The translations under genes and the position numbers were made by a program. A DNA stretch of 64,000 nucleotides from Bifidobacterium apri (lineage in GTDB: Bacteria; Actinomycetota; Actinomycetes; Actinomycetales; Bifidobacteriaceae). Every line of letters starts with the position of its first letter. Position 1 is the stretch's first letter. Where the stretch lies: assembly GCF_009299485.1 (NCBI RefSeq), contig NZ_WBSO01000011.1:26253-90252 (forward strand), in the 5' to 3' direction. The notes beneath the pieces are model-generated. The model searched no databases. It saw only the letters and a program-made list of their open reading frames with translations, and was not told the origin of the DNA. Below are positions 9,240 to 20,572 of the stretch, piece after piece.

Positions 9240-11042
9240 TCACCCGATGAGCTCGGCGATCGCACGCGGAATCGCGCGCACCACGTCGCTGGCGATAATC
9301 GGCTCACCGGCATCATACCGCGTGCCGCGCTCGCTGACGCCGTAGATTTCCGGTGCATCCCACCCGCATTGCGTCGAATGCGAAGCGATGGCAGCGGCAA
9401 GACCGTGCACGTACACCGCGGCGGCGACGGTATCGGCTATCGCGGCGTCATCGGACGATTCGGATACATCGGATTGGGCCAGCAACGCCCCGATGATGCC
9501 TGCGAGCACATCTCCCGCGCCGGCAGTGCCCAGCCATGCCGGGGCGCGGCCGCACAGGAGCACCCGTGTACGGTTGCTGTCGTAGGGGTCTGTTCCGGCG
9601 ATAACGCTGACCGCACCCTTGAGCACGACGGTCGCACCGGTCAACTGATGCGCACGCCGCGCATAATGCACGGGGGCCGCCGCCACTTGGCGGGCGTCCA
9701 CCGACCCGTCCGCAGCGTCGAGCCTGGTCAGCAGCCCTGCCAGTTCCCCGGCATGCGGTGTGATCACCACGTTGGCCGAGACCTGCGCAGGCAGCAGGTC
9801 GAGCGCGCCGGCGTCCACGACAATCGGCGGCATCGCGTCGGGACGGGTGCCCTGTGCCGACGAATCCTCATCCTGTGGCTGATCCTCGTCGGTGCGCGCA
9901 TAATGGGCAAGCAGTTTTGCTATCGTTTCCCGCTGGATATCCTCACCGTCGGCCGTGTCCGAGGCTGCCGGAACTCCAGAACCGACAACCCAGGCATTCA
10001 CATGTCCTTTGCCGATGACGGCTTCAGGCAGCGCGTGCAACACCAGGTCCTGTGCGCGCTGCGGCCCCAAGTAGCGGACCATGCCGATGCCGGATTTCGC
10101 TGCCGCACATGAACCGAGCACCGCGGCTCCCGGATATCGTGTGGACCCGGTGACCAGTCCCACGACCCCGCGCGTGTATTTCATATCACGCACGGAAGGC
10201 ACCAGAATCGAAGAGGATGCGAGGTCGGCGTCCATCATTTCCGCGGCGGGTTCCGCCTCATCGATGTCGAATCCGAAATCGACCAGTGTGACCTTGCCAC
10301 AGGCGTACGATGCCGGAGGCAGCATGGCGCAAGGTTTGAGTGCGCCGAACATCACCGTCCGGTCGGCAGGCAGACACGGGCCGGGGATCGTGCCGTCGTC
10401 CACGCCGATTCCTGAAGGCGTGTCCACGGCAAGGATCAGTGGCCGGTCGTTTGCCTGGGTTTGTGCTGTTGCGGCATCTGGCCTTCCGTCGGGACTCCAC
10501 GAGTCGAGCAACGCTGAGGCGAGCGTCGCCGCGATACCATGCAATGCGCCCGAAACGCCGATACCCGTCATCGCATCCACAATCAGATCCGCGTGATTGG
10601 CGAGCTCGACGGCTACGCGGAGCCGTTCCCCGGCTTCGCCCGCGGAAAAGCCGCTTACACAGCCGGGGATCTCGGCTTCCGGGTCGAGCACCAGCACGTG
10701 TCCGCCACTATGCGCGAACGCTGCGAAGCCATCGTCATGCAGGGCGCGTCCCACAGCGACTACGGTGACTTGGGCGTCATCGCCGGCGAGTTGAGCTGCT
10801 GCGAACAGGCCATCGCCGCCGTTGTCACCGGCTCCGGCGAGGACAACCACATTGGCGTTCTCGAGCGCGACCGCCTGGCTGTCGAGCATGCGTTTCGCCT
10901 CATGTGCGGCAGCAGCCGCCGCCATGCGCATCAGCGGCACGCCGTCGTCCAGCAGCGGCCGTTCCAATTCGCGTACCGTATCTGCTGCGTACGCGTTGAA
11001 TTTGAGCATTTGCAGACGTTCGTGATCGATGCTTCCACCCAT
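9240..11042 (-). CDS. nnr: Bifunctional NAD(P)H-hydrate epimerase / dehydratase
   Basis: Repairs hydrated NAD(P)H: the N-terminal YjeF_N domain (about residues 1-230) epimerises NAD(P)HX and the C-terminal ribokinase-like domain (about 270-600) dehydrates it using ADP/ATP. The first domain shows VVLAGAGDNGGDGLFAA and VDAMTGIGVSG; the second shows VVDAGALDLL, VITPHAGEL and the catalytic GTAGAGDVLAGIIGALLAQ. At 600 residues it is longer than typical (~500), owing partly to acidic and Gln-rich inserts. The start at 11042 has AGGAAAGGGG upstream. Confidence 0.9.
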   Translation of the reverse strand: MGGSIDHERLQMLKFNAYAADTVRELERPLLDDGVPLMRMAAAAAAHEAKRMLDSQAVALENANVVVLAGAGDNGGDGLFAAAQLAGDDAQVTVVAVGRALHDDGFAAFAHSGGHVLVLDPEAEIPGCVSGFSAGEAGERLRVAVELANHADLIVDAMTGIGVSGALHGIAATLASALLDSWSPDGRPDAATAQTQANDRPLILAVDTPSGIGVDDGTIPGPCLPADRTVMFGALKPCAMLPPASYACGKVTLVDFGFDIDEAEPAAEMMDADLASSSILVPSVRDMKYTRGVVGLVTGSTRYPGAAVLGSCAAAKSGIGMVRYLGPQRAQDLVLHALPEAVIGKGHVNAWVVGSGVPAASDTADGEDIQRETIAKLLAHYARTDEDQPQDEDSSAQGTRPDAMPPIVVDAGALDLLPAQVSANVVITPHAGELAGLLTRLDAADGSVDARQVAAAPVHYARRAHQLTGATVVLKGAVSVIAGTDPYDSNRTRVLLCGRAPAWLGTAGAGDVLAGIIGALLAQSDVSESSDDAAIADTVAAAVYVHGLAAAIASHSTQCGWDAPEIYGVSERGTRYDAGEPIIASDVVRAIPRAIAELIG

Positions 11043-11385
11043 GGCATGGCCCCTTTCCTATCAATGGTGTTCAGGCCTGCTGCGCCGGCACCAGGACCGA
11101 TATCTTCACTGTAGTCCTTTCTTGGGCGGTTCAGCATCCGACGCCGTGGAGGGGTGTGATCCGGCTGGTTCCGTATGGCCGCATCGGTCTGACGGTGACG
11201 GTCCATCGCGCGGGACGTTGTGAGGGCTCCGGCCACGTTCATATTCGCTTGGTCAGGCCTGAGGGCATGTCGAACCGCTTGAATTGCGGCATCGGATACC
11301 ACGCATGGCGTTCGTCACCCCGTGAGCGGTACAGTGGTGGCATGAGCGTCGGCGTATCGCCGGGAGAAGACCAAGGAGTATGGGC
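11043..11385. other. Intergenic region between divergent nnr and SGNH genes
   Basis: About 340 bases without a convincing gene. It must hold the promoters of two divergent genes. A TACAGT -10-like hexamer at 11330-11335 could serve the plus-strand gene, but no good -35 partner was found. No repeats or RNA genes were recognised. Confidence 0.5.
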
Positions 11386-12090
11386 ATGAATATTGTGGCG
11401 GCGGCTGAAGCGTTGTGGGCGCAGCATACGATACATCTTGATCCTGAGCCGCAGGGGGAGCGGCATGGTGTCGTCAATGCGGCGGCGGATGGCGAAGCGT
11501 TGTCGTTCGTCGCCGTCGGCGATTCCATGATCGCCGGTTGCGGGGTCGAAGACCAGTCTGAGGGATTCACCCCGGCTATGGCATCGGTGTTCTCCGATAT
11601 GCTTGACAGGCCGGTTGACTGGCGCGCCGTCGGCAAGCTCGGCGCCACGATGCGCCGCGTACGCTACCGTCTGCTTCCGCAAGTCGATGATCATGCCGAT
11701 CTCATGGTGCTGTGCGCCGGATCGAACGACCTGATGGCCCGCAGAACCATCGCCCAGTGGCGCGACGACTTGTCAGCTTCGCTTGATCTGGCCAAGGACC
11801 GCGCCGACCATGTGGTCGTATTCAGCGCCGCCCAGCTGTACCGCAGTCCCTCTCTGGGAAAGTCCTTGCGCCATGTGATCGAAGGCATGACCGATGAACA
11901 GACCCAGGCGAGTCGCGAAATCTGCGAGCGCTACGGCGTCAGGTTTCTTGACATGACCCATGAGGATGTGCATGCGGACCGCGACAGGTTCTATGCGCAT
12001 GACAGGTTCCACCCCAGCGTATACGGATACCAGTGCATGGCGGAACGGGTCGGGCAACTGCTCGGCGGGTGGATGACCTCCGAACTGTGA
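11386..12090 (+). CDS. SGNH/GDSL-family hydrolase
   Basis: Esterase or lipase of the SGNH fold, 234 residues. Block I is FVAVGDSMIAG (nucleophile Ser), block III resembles LCAGSNDL, and the C-terminal catalytic pair is in YAHDRFHPSVYGY (Asp and His). No signal peptide is seen, so it is probably cytoplasmic. Two ATGs are close: 11386 has a seven-base spacer from AAGGAG and is preferred over 11380, which is too close. The substrate is unknown. The convergent ABC-F gene starts to be read 40 bases past its stop. Confidence 0.85.
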   Translation: MNIVAAAEALWAQHTIHLDPEPQGERHGVVNAAADGEALSFVAVGDSMIAGCGVEDQSEGFTPAMASVFSDMLDRPVDWRAVGKLGATMRRVRYRLLPQVDDHADLMVLCAGSNDLMARRTIAQWRDDLSASLDLAKDRADHVVVFSAAQLYRSPSLGKSLRHVIEGMTDEQTQASREICERYGVRFLDMTHEDVHADRDRFYAHDRFHPSVYGYQCMAERVGQLLGGWMTSEL

Positions 12091-12129
12091 GCACAGGGCT
12101 GTGAACACAGGACCGAGACGACCCTGAGG

Positions 12130-13731
12130 TCACTCTTCGGCAACAAGCTCCAGATAGCCGTCGTTCCACAGATCCTCGTCGCCGTCAGGCATGAGCAGTA
12201 CGCGTTCGGGGTTCAACGCCTCAACGGCGCCCTCATCGTGGGTGACCAGCACGATCGCGCCCTCGTATTTCGCGATCGCTTTGAGGATTTCATCGCGTGA
12301 CACCGGATCGAGGTTGTTGGTCGGCTCATCCAGCAAGAGCACGTTCGCGCGTGACGTCACCAGCGTGGCGAGCGCCAGTCTGGTTTTCTCGCCGCCGGAC
12401 AGCACTTTCGTCGGTTTCATCACATCATCGCCGGAAAACAGGAAGCTGCCCAGAATGGAACGCGTATGCGTGTCATCGAGTTCAGGCGCGACATGCTGCA
12501 GATTCTCCAGCACAGTCGCATCCATGTCCAGCGTGTCGTGCTCCTGCGCGAAATAGCCGATCTTGCAGCCGTGGCCATACACCACCTCACCGGTATCCGG
12601 CTGCTCTTCGCCCGCCAGGATGCGCAAGGTTGTCGTCTTGCCGGCGCCGTTGTACCCGAGAATCACGACGCGAGAGCCTTTATCGATGGCAAGATTGATG
12701 CCGGCGAACACGATATTCGATCCGAAAGCCTTGGAGATGTCCTTCGCCATAATCGGGGTGCGGCCGCATGGCGCCGGTTCCGGGAAACGGATATCGGCGA
12801 CTTTCTCCTTCTTCTCCGCCTCGCTTGTCTCGGCCAGCAAGCGTTCGGCGCGCCGCATCATATTCTGGGCGGCGACCGCCTTCGTGGCCTTCGCATGCAG
12901 GCGAATACCCTGTTTCATCAGTCGCTCGGCCTTCTTCTCCGCCACCTCGCGTTCACGGCGGCGGCGCTCCTCGTCGACCACCCGCTGATGCAGATAGGCT
13001 TTCCACCCCAGTGAGTACATATCGATCTGGCCAAGCTGGGCATCGAGATGCCACACCTTGTTCACGACCTCGTCCAGCAGCTCGGTGGAATGGGAAATCA
13101 CCAGGAAGCCGCCTTCGAAACGCTTGAGATAACCGCGCAGCCATTCGATGGAATCCGCGTCCAGATGGTTCGTCGGCTCGTCAAGAATCAAGGTGTCCGC
13201 ATCGGAGAACAGGATGCGCGCCAATTCGATGCGCCGCCGTTGGCCGCCGGACAGCGTACCAAGCTGCTGCTGCATCACTTCCTGCGGCAAGCCAAGGCTG
13301 TCGGCCATCGAAATCGCCTCGGACTGGGCGGCGTACCCGCCTGCCTTGTCAAAATCCTGCATGGCTTTGTCATACCGGTTCATCGCTTTGCTCATCACGT
13401 CGGGGTCGGGATCGGTCATATCCTTTTCCGCCTTGCGCAAACGCGAAATGATCGTCGCGATGTCACGGGCGCTCATCATCCTGTCCAACGCGGTCTGCGT
13501 CGGGTCGGCGGCATGAGTGTCCTGGGGCAGATACCCGAGTTTCCCGGAGATGCGTACAGAACCCGCGGCAGGGAGCATATCGCCGGTGATCACACGCGTC
13601 AGCGTCGTCTTGCCTGCGCCATTACGGCCGACAAGGCCGATTTTGTCGCCCTTGACGACATGGAAGTCGGTGGGATGCAGCAATGTGCGCGCACCGATCT
13701 GAATCTCCAGTCCCTTCGCCTCGATAGCCAT
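12130..13731 (-). CDS. ABC-F family ATPase
   Basis: 533-residue soluble protein with two ATP-binding cassettes and no membrane segments, the ABC-F layout. Walker A motifs are [13 protein letters not shown] and [12 protein letters not shown]. Signature plus Walker B segments are [10 protein letters not shown]...[11 protein letters not shown] and [10 protein letters not shown]...[12 protein letters not shown] charged linker of Arg/Glu/Lys-rich residues (about 240-310) separates them. Family members act on the ribosome (EttA-like translation factors or antibiotic protection proteins); which applies here cannot be decided. The ATG at 13731 is preferred over a GTG at 13737 because AGGTGG is well placed for it. 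Confidence 0.88.
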   Translation of the reverse strand: MAIEAKGLEIQIGARTLLHPTDFHVVKGDKIGLVGRNGAGKTTLTRVITGDMLPAAGSVRISGKLGYLPQDTHAADPTQTALDRMMSARDIATIISRLRKAEKDMTDPDPDVMSKAMNRYDKAMQDFDKAGGYAAQSEAISMADSLGLPQEVMQQQLGTLSGGQRRRIELARILFSDADTLILDEPTNHLDADSIEWLRGYLKRFEGGFLVISHSTELLDEVVNKVWHLDAQLGQIDMYSLGWKAYLHQRVVDEERRRREREVAEKKAERLMKQGIRLHAKATKAVAAQNMMRRAERLLAETSEAEKKEKVADIRFPEPAPCGRTPIMAKDISKAFGSNIVFAGINLAIDKGSRVVILGYNGAGKTTTLRILAGEEQPDTGEVVYGHGCKIGYFAQEHDTLDMDATVLENLQHVAPELDDTHTRSILGSFLFSGDDVMKPTKVLSGGEKTRLALATLVTSRANVLLLDEPTNNLDPVSRDEILKAIAKYEGAIVLVTHDEGAVEALNPERVLLMPDGDEDLWNDGYLELVAEE

Positions 13732-13856
13732 GCCCACCTGCCGTTTCTTTCATCGTCGGGTCAAAGTCCAACGGCATATCTTACCCATGAGGAGCCGACG
13801 TGCCGATCGTACCGTGGCGCGACACGCGCAACGCGCTCCGACGATACGACACATCA

Positions 13857-13872
13857 TCGAACATATGTTCGA
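13857..13872. promoter_or_regulatory. LexA (SOS) box upstream of uvrA
   Basis: Perfect 16-base palindrome TCGAACATATGTTCGA, matching the Gram-positive/actinobacterial LexA operator (CGAAC-N4-GTTCG). It lies 58 bases before the uvrA start in the divergent uvrA/ABC-F intergenic region, so uvrA is expected to be DNA-damage inducible. Confidence 0.92.
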
Positions 13873-13930
13873 TTTTCGTCGTGCTTGGCTGTATCCTAGA
13901 ACCCAGTACCACACCTATCGGAGGCAAGAC

Positions 13931-16921
13931 GTGAGCACAGCACAACAGGCGCAACACCAGCACCGCCCCACCGCGACCGAGCATATCCTCAACAGCGATT
14001 CATTCCTGCACAAGGAGCTCGCCAAAGCGCCGCTGCGGGAACACGACGGTTCCCTCGTCGCCGATATCAGCCGCATCCCCAACGACCTGAAAATCACCAT
14101 CCAGGGCGCTCGCGAACACAACCTCAAGAACGTTGATCTGTCCATCCCTCGCAACCGCATGGTGGTTTTCACCGGGCTGTCCGGATCAGGCAAATCGTCT
14201 CTGGCGTTCGACACTCTGTTCGCCGAGGGGCAACGCCGGTATGTCGAATCCTTGAGTGCATACGCCCGTCAATTCTTGGGAAGGATGGACAAGCCGAACG
14301 TCGATTTCATCGAAGGACTGAGCCCGGCGGTGTCCATTGACCAGAAAACCACGAACCGCAACCCCAGGTCGACCGTAGGAACCATTACCGAGATCTACGA
14401 TTATCTGCGGCTGCTCTTCGCACGCACCGGCCAGCCCCATTGCCCGGTATGCGGCGAACCTGTCAGCGCGCAGACCCCGCAGCAGATGGTTGACGCCTTG
14501 CTCGCCATGCCCGAACGTACCCGTTTCCAGATCCTCGCCCCCGTAGTGCGTGGGCGCAAAGGCGAATTCGTGGATCTGCTTGAGCTCCTGCGTTCCGACG
14601 GGTACGCGCGCGCTCTGATCGACGGCGAGATGCGTCAACTGTCCGATGACATCAAACTGGCCAAACAGAAGAAACACACCATTGAGGTGGTGGTCGACCG
14701 TCTGGTCATCAAAGACGGCATCCGGCAACGGCTCACCGATTCCATCGAAACGGCGTTGAAGCTGTCCAAGGGCCTGGTCGTCGCCGATTTCGTGGATCTT
14801 GACGACAATGATCCCGACCGTCGGCGTCCGTTCTCGGAAAAGCGGGCATGCCCGAACGGTCATCAGCTCGAGCTTGACGAAATCGAGCCGCGCACCTTCT
14901 CCTTCAATGCGCCGTACGGTGCATGTCCCGCCTGCACCGGCATCGGGTACAACTTGGAGATCGACCCCGAATTGGTGATTCCGGACCCGTCGAAAACCCT
15001 CAATGAAGGCGCCATCGAACCGTGGGGAATGACCAAAGGCACGGGTGACTACTACAGGCACGTGTTGGAAGGTCTGGGCGAAGACATGGGATTCGACCTT
15101 GACACGCCTTGGAAGGATCTCCCCGAAGACATCCGGCACGCCATCATGTATGGCCATGATTTCAAGGTCAAGGTCTCGTACCGGAACCGCTGGGGGCGGC
15201 TGCGCGAATACTCGACAGGATTCGAGGGGGTTGTGCGCACGCTGATGCGTCGCCATGACGAGACGGATTCCGATCAGATGAAGCAATACTACGAGTCCTA
15301 TATGCGTGAGGTGCCCTGCCAGGCGTGCGGCGGCAAACGTCTGCGTCCGGAAGTGCTCGCCGTCACGGTGGACGGACAATCCATCGCCGATGTGTGCGAC
15401 ATGCCGGCGGAACGCAGTCTCGCGTGGATCAAGAACCTGCATCTGGAAGGTTCGGCCGCCGAGATTGCCGGTGAAGTGGTCAAGGAAATCACGGCGCGTC
15501 TCGCGTTCCTCAACGATGTCGGACTGAGCTATCTGAGCCTGTCCCGTGCGGCGAAAACCCTGTCCGGCGGCGAGGCGCAGCGCATCCGACTCGCCACGCA
15601 GATCGGATCGGGACTCGTCGGCGTCATGTACGTGTTGGACGAGCCTTCCATCGGGTTGCATCAGCGGGACAACAAGCGGCTGATCGACACCCTGCACCAT
15701 TTGCGCGACTTGGGCAACACCCTGATCGTCGTAGAGCATGACCAGGAGACGATCGAAACCGCGGATTGGCTGGTCGATATCGGCCCGGGCGCCGGCGAAC
15801 ACGGTGGTGAGGTCGTCTATTCCGGTCCGGCCGCGCATATCGTCGACGCGCCGCGTTCCATCACCGGGGATTACATCGCCGGGCGCCGCGCGATTGAAGT
15901 GCCGAAACGCCGTCGCCGTACCCATGCGGATCGGCGGCTCACCGTTGTTGGCGCCAGGGAGAACAATCTCAAGAACATCAACGTGAACTTCCCACTCGGA
16001 GTCATGACCTGCGTGACCGGTGTATCCGGTTCAGGCAAATCCACGCTGGTGAACACGATCCTGTATCCGGTGCTCGCCGACAAGCTCAACGGCGCACGCA
16101 TGGTCCCGGGCAAACATACCAGGATCGAAGGCATCGAACAGTGCGACAAAGTCATTCACGTCGATCAGAACCCCATCGGCAGAACCCCGCGATCCAACCC
16201 TGCCACGTACACCGGGGTATGGGACAAGATCCGCGCGCTGTTCGCCAAGACCCCCGAAGCCCAGGTGAGAGGCTACGGTCCGGGACGGTTCTCCTTCAAT
16301 GTCAAGGGCGGCCGTTGCGAAGCCTGTCATGGCGACGGCACGTTGAAAATCGAAATGAACTTCCTGCCGGATGTCTATGTCCAGTGCGAAGAATGTCACG
16401 GCAAGCGGTACAACCGTGAGACGCTCGAAGTCAAGTACAACGGCAAATCGGTGGCCGACGTTCTCGACATGCCTATCGAGGAGGCGGCACGGTTCTTCAA
16501 AGCCTACCCGTCCATTTCCCGGTATCTGGACACCCTCACCCAGGTCGGCTTGGGGTACATCCGTCTCGGGCAGCCAGCCACCACCCTGTCAGGCGGAGAA
16601 TCACAGCGCGTCAAACTGGCGACGGAACTGCAACGGCGATCCACAGGCAAGACCGTGTACATTCTCGATGAACCGACCACCGGACTTCATTTTGAAGATG
16701 TCCGCAAGCTGCTGCTCGTGCTGCAGGGTCTTGTCGACAAAGGCAATACGGTGATCGTGATCGAACACAATCTCGATGTCATCAAATGCGCAGACTGGAT
16801 CATCGATCTGGGGCCGGAAGGCGGTGACGGCGGCGGCACCGTCGTCGCGCAGGGCACCCCCGAACAGGTCGCGAAGAACACAAACAGCTGGACCGGGCGG
16901 TTCCTCAAGGACATGCTCTGA
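13931..16921 (+). CDS. uvrA: Excinuclease ABC subunit A
   Basis: Damage-recognition ATPase of nucleotide excision repair, 996 residues. The first half has [15 protein letters not shown] and a zinc module beginning CPVCGEPV. The second half has [15 protein letters not shown], the zinc motif [16 protein letters not shown], and the ABC signature [15 protein letters not shown] with Walker [11 protein letters not shown]. The GTG at 13931 follows CGGAGG with a six-base spacer; upstream in-frame codons lie beyond the SOS box and are rejected. uvrC follows after 113 bases. Confidence 0.96.
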   Translation: MSTAQQAQHQHRPTATEHILNSDSFLHKELAKAPLREHDGSLVADISRIPNDLKITIQGAREHNLKNVDLSIPRNRMVVFTGLSGSGKSSLAFDTLFAEGQRRYVESLSAYARQFLGRMDKPNVDFIEGLSPAVSIDQKTTNRNPRSTVGTITEIYDYLRLLFARTGQPHCPVCGEPVSAQTPQQMVDALLAMPERTRFQILAPVVRGRKGEFVDLLELLRSDGYARALIDGEMRQLSDDIKLAKQKKHTIEVVVDRLVIKDGIRQRLTDSIETALKLSKGLVVADFVDLDDNDPDRRRPFSEKRACPNGHQLELDEIEPRTFSFNAPYGACPACTGIGYNLEIDPELVIPDPSKTLNEGAIEPWGMTKGTGDYYRHVLEGLGEDMGFDLDTPWKDLPEDIRHAIMYGHDFKVKVSYRNRWGRLREYSTGFEGVVRTLMRRHDETDSDQMKQYYESYMREVPCQACGGKRLRPEVLAVTVDGQSIADVCDMPAERSLAWIKNLHLEGSAAEIAGEVVKEITARLAFLNDVGLSYLSLSRAAKTLSGGEAQRIRLATQIGSGLVGVMYVLDEPSIGLHQRDNKRLIDTLHHLRDLGNTLIVVEHDQETIETADWLVDIGPGAGEHGGEVVYSGPAAHIVDAPRSITGDYIAGRRAIEVPKRRRRTHADRRLTVVGARENNLKNINVNFPLGVMTCVTGVSGSGKSTLVNTILYPVLADKLNGARMVPGKHTRIEGIEQCDKVIHVDQNPIGRTPRSNPATYTGVWDKIRALFAKTPEAQVRGYGPGRFSFNVKGGRCEACHGDGTLKIEMNFLPDVYVQCEECHGKRYNRETLEVKYNGKSVADVLDMPIEEAARFFKAYPSISRYLDTLTQVGLGYIRLGQPATTLSGGESQRVKLATELQRRSTGKTVYILDEPTTGLHFEDVRKLLLVLQGLVDKGNTVIVIEHNLDVIKCADWIIDLGPEGGDGGGTVVAQGTPEQVAKNTNSWTGRFLKDML

Positions 16922-17034
16922 TAGCGCCGGAAGTACCGGGGAAACAGCATTGGGAAAATAGCACTGGGAACGCTGCAAACGCGCCTAATACGCGCGGGAA
17001 TGACTGGCAACCGTGGAAAGGAACCGACGAACAG

Positions 17035-19458
17035 ATGGGTATCATCGAACGCCACAGCCCTGATCGTTGGCGTGCCACAGCCAAGGGGATTCTCGCCCAG
17101 CAAGCCGGGCTGGCGCATACTTCTACGGCGACAGACGATGCAACGGGCGGCGCCACCGGTATGTCGCGCGGCGTGAACGTGAACGGCGCTCCGCTGCTGG
17201 GCGATTCACGTGATTTGTTCCGGCCGAAAACCAGTGATATCCCAGCGGAACCGGGCGTGTATAAGTGGCGTGACGGCGAAGGGCGAGTCATCTACGTCGG
17301 CAAGGCGAAGAATCTGCGTAACCGTCTGACGAACTATTTCCAGCCGCTCGACCAGTTGCACCCACGCACCCAGACCATGGTGCTGACCGCTCGAAGCCTG
17401 GAATGGACCGTGGTCGGCACTGAACTCGAGGCGCTGACCCTTGAATACACATGGATCAAGGAATTCGATCCCCGGTTCAATGTTGTGTTCCGCGATGACA
17501 AAACCTACCCGTATCTGGCCGTTTCTGTCGGGGAAAGCGTTCCACGCGTGTGGGTGACGCGCAGCAGGAAACGGCGCGACACCAGATATTTCGGGCCATA
17601 CGCAAAAGTCTGGGACCTTCGTCACAGTCTGGATCGCCTCTTGAAGACCTTCCCGGTGCGCACGTGTTCAGATGGGGTGTTCAACAAGGCGCGTCTCACC
17701 GGCAGGCCGTGCCTGCTCGCATCCATCGGCAAATGTTCCGCGCCGTGTGTCGGACGTATCAGCGAGGCCGACCATCGACACCAATGCGAGCGCTTGGTCG
17801 GCGTACTGACAGGCAGGGTAGGCAAATCGTACATCACCCAGCTCAACCGTGAGATGAAGGCGGCAAGCGATGACCTTGATTTCGAACGTGCGGCGAGACT
17901 GCGGGACGAAATCGCGATGCTGCAGACCGTGATGCAGCAGAATTCGGTCGTCCTCGACCAAGACGTGGACGCCGACGTCTTCGGCATGTCTTCGGATGAG
18001 CTTGAGGCATCGGTCCACGTGTTCTTCGTGCGGGACGGATCCATCCGCGGTGAGCGCAACTGGACCGTTGAGCGCGTCGAGGACATTGGGGACGACGAAT
18101 TGATGGCCGACCTCATCGTGCAAGTGTACGCGGATCTGCTCCACGAACATGGTGATGTCCAAGGTCACCGTGACGGCGACGGTGTCCAATCGATCCATGT
18201 CCTCGAGCGCAGGGACGCCATAGGTGCAACCCAGAGCGTGACCGCCGCGGACAGCCTCACCCGTGCCCAGGCGACGAGAACCCGTCACGAACGGTTGGAA
18301 CAAACCGGACGCGCCGACCTGCTCGCTCCGATCGCCCCGGTTCCCCGTGAAATCCTCATGCCGATCGAACCCGCAAGACGCGCGGAGCTTGAATCATGGC
18401 TCAGCGGCGAACGTGGCGCGCTGGTCACGATACGAGTTCCCGGACGCGGTGAAAAACGGACTTTGATGGAACGCGCCAACGACAACGCAGCCCAAGCGCT
18501 GCAGCGCAGCAAGATGAGCAGGATCAGCGATATCGGCGCACGGACCGAAGCCATGAACGACGTCGCGGACGCACTCGGATTGCCCCAAGCCCCGCTGCGC
18601 ATCGAATGCTACGACATCTCCAACACCATCGGAGGCGCCTATCAGGTGGCGTCGATGGTGGTGTTCGAGGACGCCATCGCCAAGAAATCCGAATACCGTC
18701 GTTTCGCCATCCGGGGTGATGACGGCAAAGGCGCACTCGATGACTTAAGTGCGTTGTACGAGACCTTGACCAGGCGGTTCCGCCATGGCAATATCGCCGG
18801 CGACTCCGGTGACAGCATGGACAACGAGCGCAGGATCCGGCAGGCGGAACGACATACGCCCCATGACGCGCCCGGCTCTGACGGCACGCCGCAGGGCACC
18901 GGCGGCGAACCGGCCGGCCCCGCATCTGCGGCTGACGTGTCGAAGGCTCCGCAATCAGCCAGGGACACCGGCTCGGACGATGTCATCCAGCAGAACACCC
19001 AACGGCGTCATTTCGCATACAAGCCCAATCTGGTCGTCGTCGACGGCGGCAAACCGCAGGTCATGGCGGCGGCGAAAGCGCTGCGCGACTGCGGCGTGGA
19101 CGACGTGGCGGTATGCGGTTTGGCGAAGCGCCTCGAAGAGGTGTGGATTCCGGATGACGACTATCCCATCATCCTCCCGCGTCAGTCCGAAGGCATGTAC
19201 CTATTGCAACGGGTGCGTGATGAATCGCACCGATTCGCCATCACCTATCATCGCCAGACACGCAGAAAAGGGGCGTTGCGGTCCGCGCTCGACGACATTC
19301 CGGGCATCGGGCCGTCCTATCAGAAGCGTCTGCTCAACGCCTTCGGATCGGTCCGCGCCATGCGACAGGCGAGCGTGGAACAGCTCGAACAAGTCAAGGG
19401 CATCGGCCATGCCAAAGCCCAGGCCGTGTATGAGGCGCTCCACACGAACGACGAGTGA
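17035..19458 (+). CDS. uvrC: Excinuclease ABC subunit C
   Basis: Makes both incisions in nucleotide excision repair. The GIY-YIG domain is at about residues 70-150 (EPGVYKWRDGEGRVIYVGKAKN), the UVR motif near 290, the RNase H-like nuclease domain from about 500 (RIECYDISNTIGG and later VVVDGGKPQ), and helix-hairpin-helix pairs at the end (IPGIGPSYQKRLL, VKGIGHAKAQ). At 807 residues it is well above the usual ~610. The excess is an N-terminal extension of ~60 residues and a ~75-residue Gly/Ala/Asp-rich insert at about residues 580-655 inside the nuclease domain. The start is uncertain; a downstream ATG at 17161 is possible. Confidence 0.93.
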   Translation: MGIIERHSPDRWRATAKGILAQQAGLAHTSTATDDATGGATGMSRGVNVNGAPLLGDSRDLFRPKTSDIPAEPGVYKWRDGEGRVIYVGKAKNLRNRLTNYFQPLDQLHPRTQTMVLTARSLEWTVVGTELEALTLEYTWIKEFDPRFNVVFRDDKTYPYLAVSVGESVPRVWVTRSRKRRDTRYFGPYAKVWDLRHSLDRLLKTFPVRTCSDGVFNKARLTGRPCLLASIGKCSAPCVGRISEADHRHQCERLVGVLTGRVGKSYITQLNREMKAASDDLDFERAARLRDEIAMLQTVMQQNSVVLDQDVDADVFGMSSDELEASVHVFFVRDGSIRGERNWTVERVEDIGDDELMADLIVQVYADLLHEHGDVQGHRDGDGVQSIHVLERRDAIGATQSVTAADSLTRAQATRTRHERLEQTGRADLLAPIAPVPREILMPIEPARRAELESWLSGERGALVTIRVPGRGEKRTLMERANDNAAQALQRSKMSRISDIGARTEAMNDVADALGLPQAPLRIECYDISNTIGGAYQVASMVVFEDAIAKKSEYRRFAIRGDDGKGALDDLSALYETLTRRFRHGNIAGDSGDSMDNERRIRQAERHTPHDAPGSDGTPQGTGGEPAGPASAADVSKAPQSARDTGSDDVIQQNTQRRHFAYKPNLVVVDGGKPQVMAAAKALRDCGVDDVAVCGLAKRLEEVWIPDDDYPIILPRQSEGMYLLQRVRDESHRFAITYHRQTRRKGALRSALDDIPGIGPSYQKRLLNAFGSVRAMRQASVEQLEQVKGIGHAKAQAVYEALHTNDE

Positions 19459-19546
19459 TTCGGCTACCATGGGCTATGCCGGGCGTATCACCGCTCGAAT
19501 GTAGAGAAGAACATGCTGACATGACAGGAAAGAGCAGGGCACACGC

Positions 19547-20572
19547 ATGATGGACATCGAGGATTCCGCGGGGGCGCCGATCACGCAGAACCAGTGCGCG
19601 GTGCTTGGCAAGCCGATCAGGCATTCGCTGTCACCGATCCTGCATCAGGCGGCATACCGTTCGCTTGGTCTCGCGGACACATGGTCATACCATCGGTATG
19701 AGGTCGATGAGGAGCACCTCGGAGCGTTCCTGTCCGGTCTTGATCCCAGTTGGCGCGGTCTGAGCCTGACCATGCCGTTGAAACGCACGATCCAACCCTA
19801 TGGGATTCCTTCAAACATGTGGGCGCGCAGGCTTGCCGTCGCCAATACCGTCGTCTTCGACTGGAACCAGCCGGGCGTACCGGGGCCGGCGCGTCAACAG
19901 GGTCTTCCCATGATGCACCTGTACAACACGGATGTCGACGGCATCGATCTGGCAATCCGGCACGCGTGGATCGCAGCCGGAAAGCGCCAGAGCCATGAAC
20001 GCGGCCTGCACGCACTGGTCATCGGGAACGGGAACACCGCGATGTCTGCGATCGCGGCATTATCCCAGCTGTCTGTTCCGGGCGGGGCGATGGTCCGGGA
20101 TGTGACCGTCGCCGCACGCCACCCCGAGCGCAACGGGGATATCGTCGCGCTCGCCAGGCATCAGCACGACGGTCGGCTGTCGGGGATCGACATCGACGTC
20201 AATATCATCACACTCGACCACGTCCTTGAAACGATTGCGGATCGCGATATCGTGATTTCCACGCTTCCGTCAAGGGCGGCGGATCCCGTCGCGAACGCCT
20301 TGGATGAAGCGGGCGTCCCTGTGCACGGCACCTTGCTCGATGTCGCCTACGATCCGCGTCCGAGCGCATTGAACCGTGCATGGTCGCGTGCGGGGGGCCT
20401 GTCGATCGGCGGCGAGGACATGCTGCTGTATCAGGCGATCGGCCAGGTATGTCTGATGACCGGCAGGGGAGCGGACCACTGGAGCGGTGGCCTGCCGGCT
20501 GGTGCGCAAGAAGTCGATGCCACGCTGGAAGATGCAATGAGAGAAGCGTTATTGGAGGCACTGAATGGCTGA
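19547..20572 (+). CDS. aroE: Shikimate dehydrogenase family protein
   Basis: Reduces 3-dehydroshikimate to shikimate with NADPH. 341 residues, longer than E. coli AroE (272). The N-terminal substrate domain has VLGKPIRHSLSPILHQAAY (SxS shikimate-binding serines) and LSLTMPLKRTI (catalytic Lys). The NADP domain has VIGNGNTAMSAIAAL, where GxGxxA is modified to GNGNTA. The C-terminal GGEDMLLYQAIGQ matches the family. It overlaps rapZ by eight bases. Many actinobacteria have yvcK-rapZ-whiA here, and aroE occupies the slot between uvrC and rapZ in this genome. Confidence 0.88.
   Translation: MMDIEDSAGAPITQNQCAVLGKPIRHSLSPILHQAAYRSLGLADTWSYHRYEVDEEHLGAFLSGLDPSWRGLSLTMPLKRTIQPYGIPSNMWARRLAVANTVVFDWNQPGVPGPARQQGLPMMHLYNTDVDGIDLAIRHAWIAAGKRQSHERGLHALVIGNGNTAMSAIAALSQLSVPGGAMVRDVTVAARHPERNGDIVALARHQHDGRLSGIDIDVNIITLDHVLETIADRDIVISTLPSRAADPVANALDEAGVPVHGTLLDVAYDPRPSALNRAWSRAGGLSIGGEDMLLYQAIGQVCLMTGRGADHWSGGLPAGAQEVDATLEDAMREALLEALNG

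Noticed and set aside
14186..15925. 579-codon open frame on the minus strand
   Set aside because: Antisense to the conserved uvrA gene with no domain signal.
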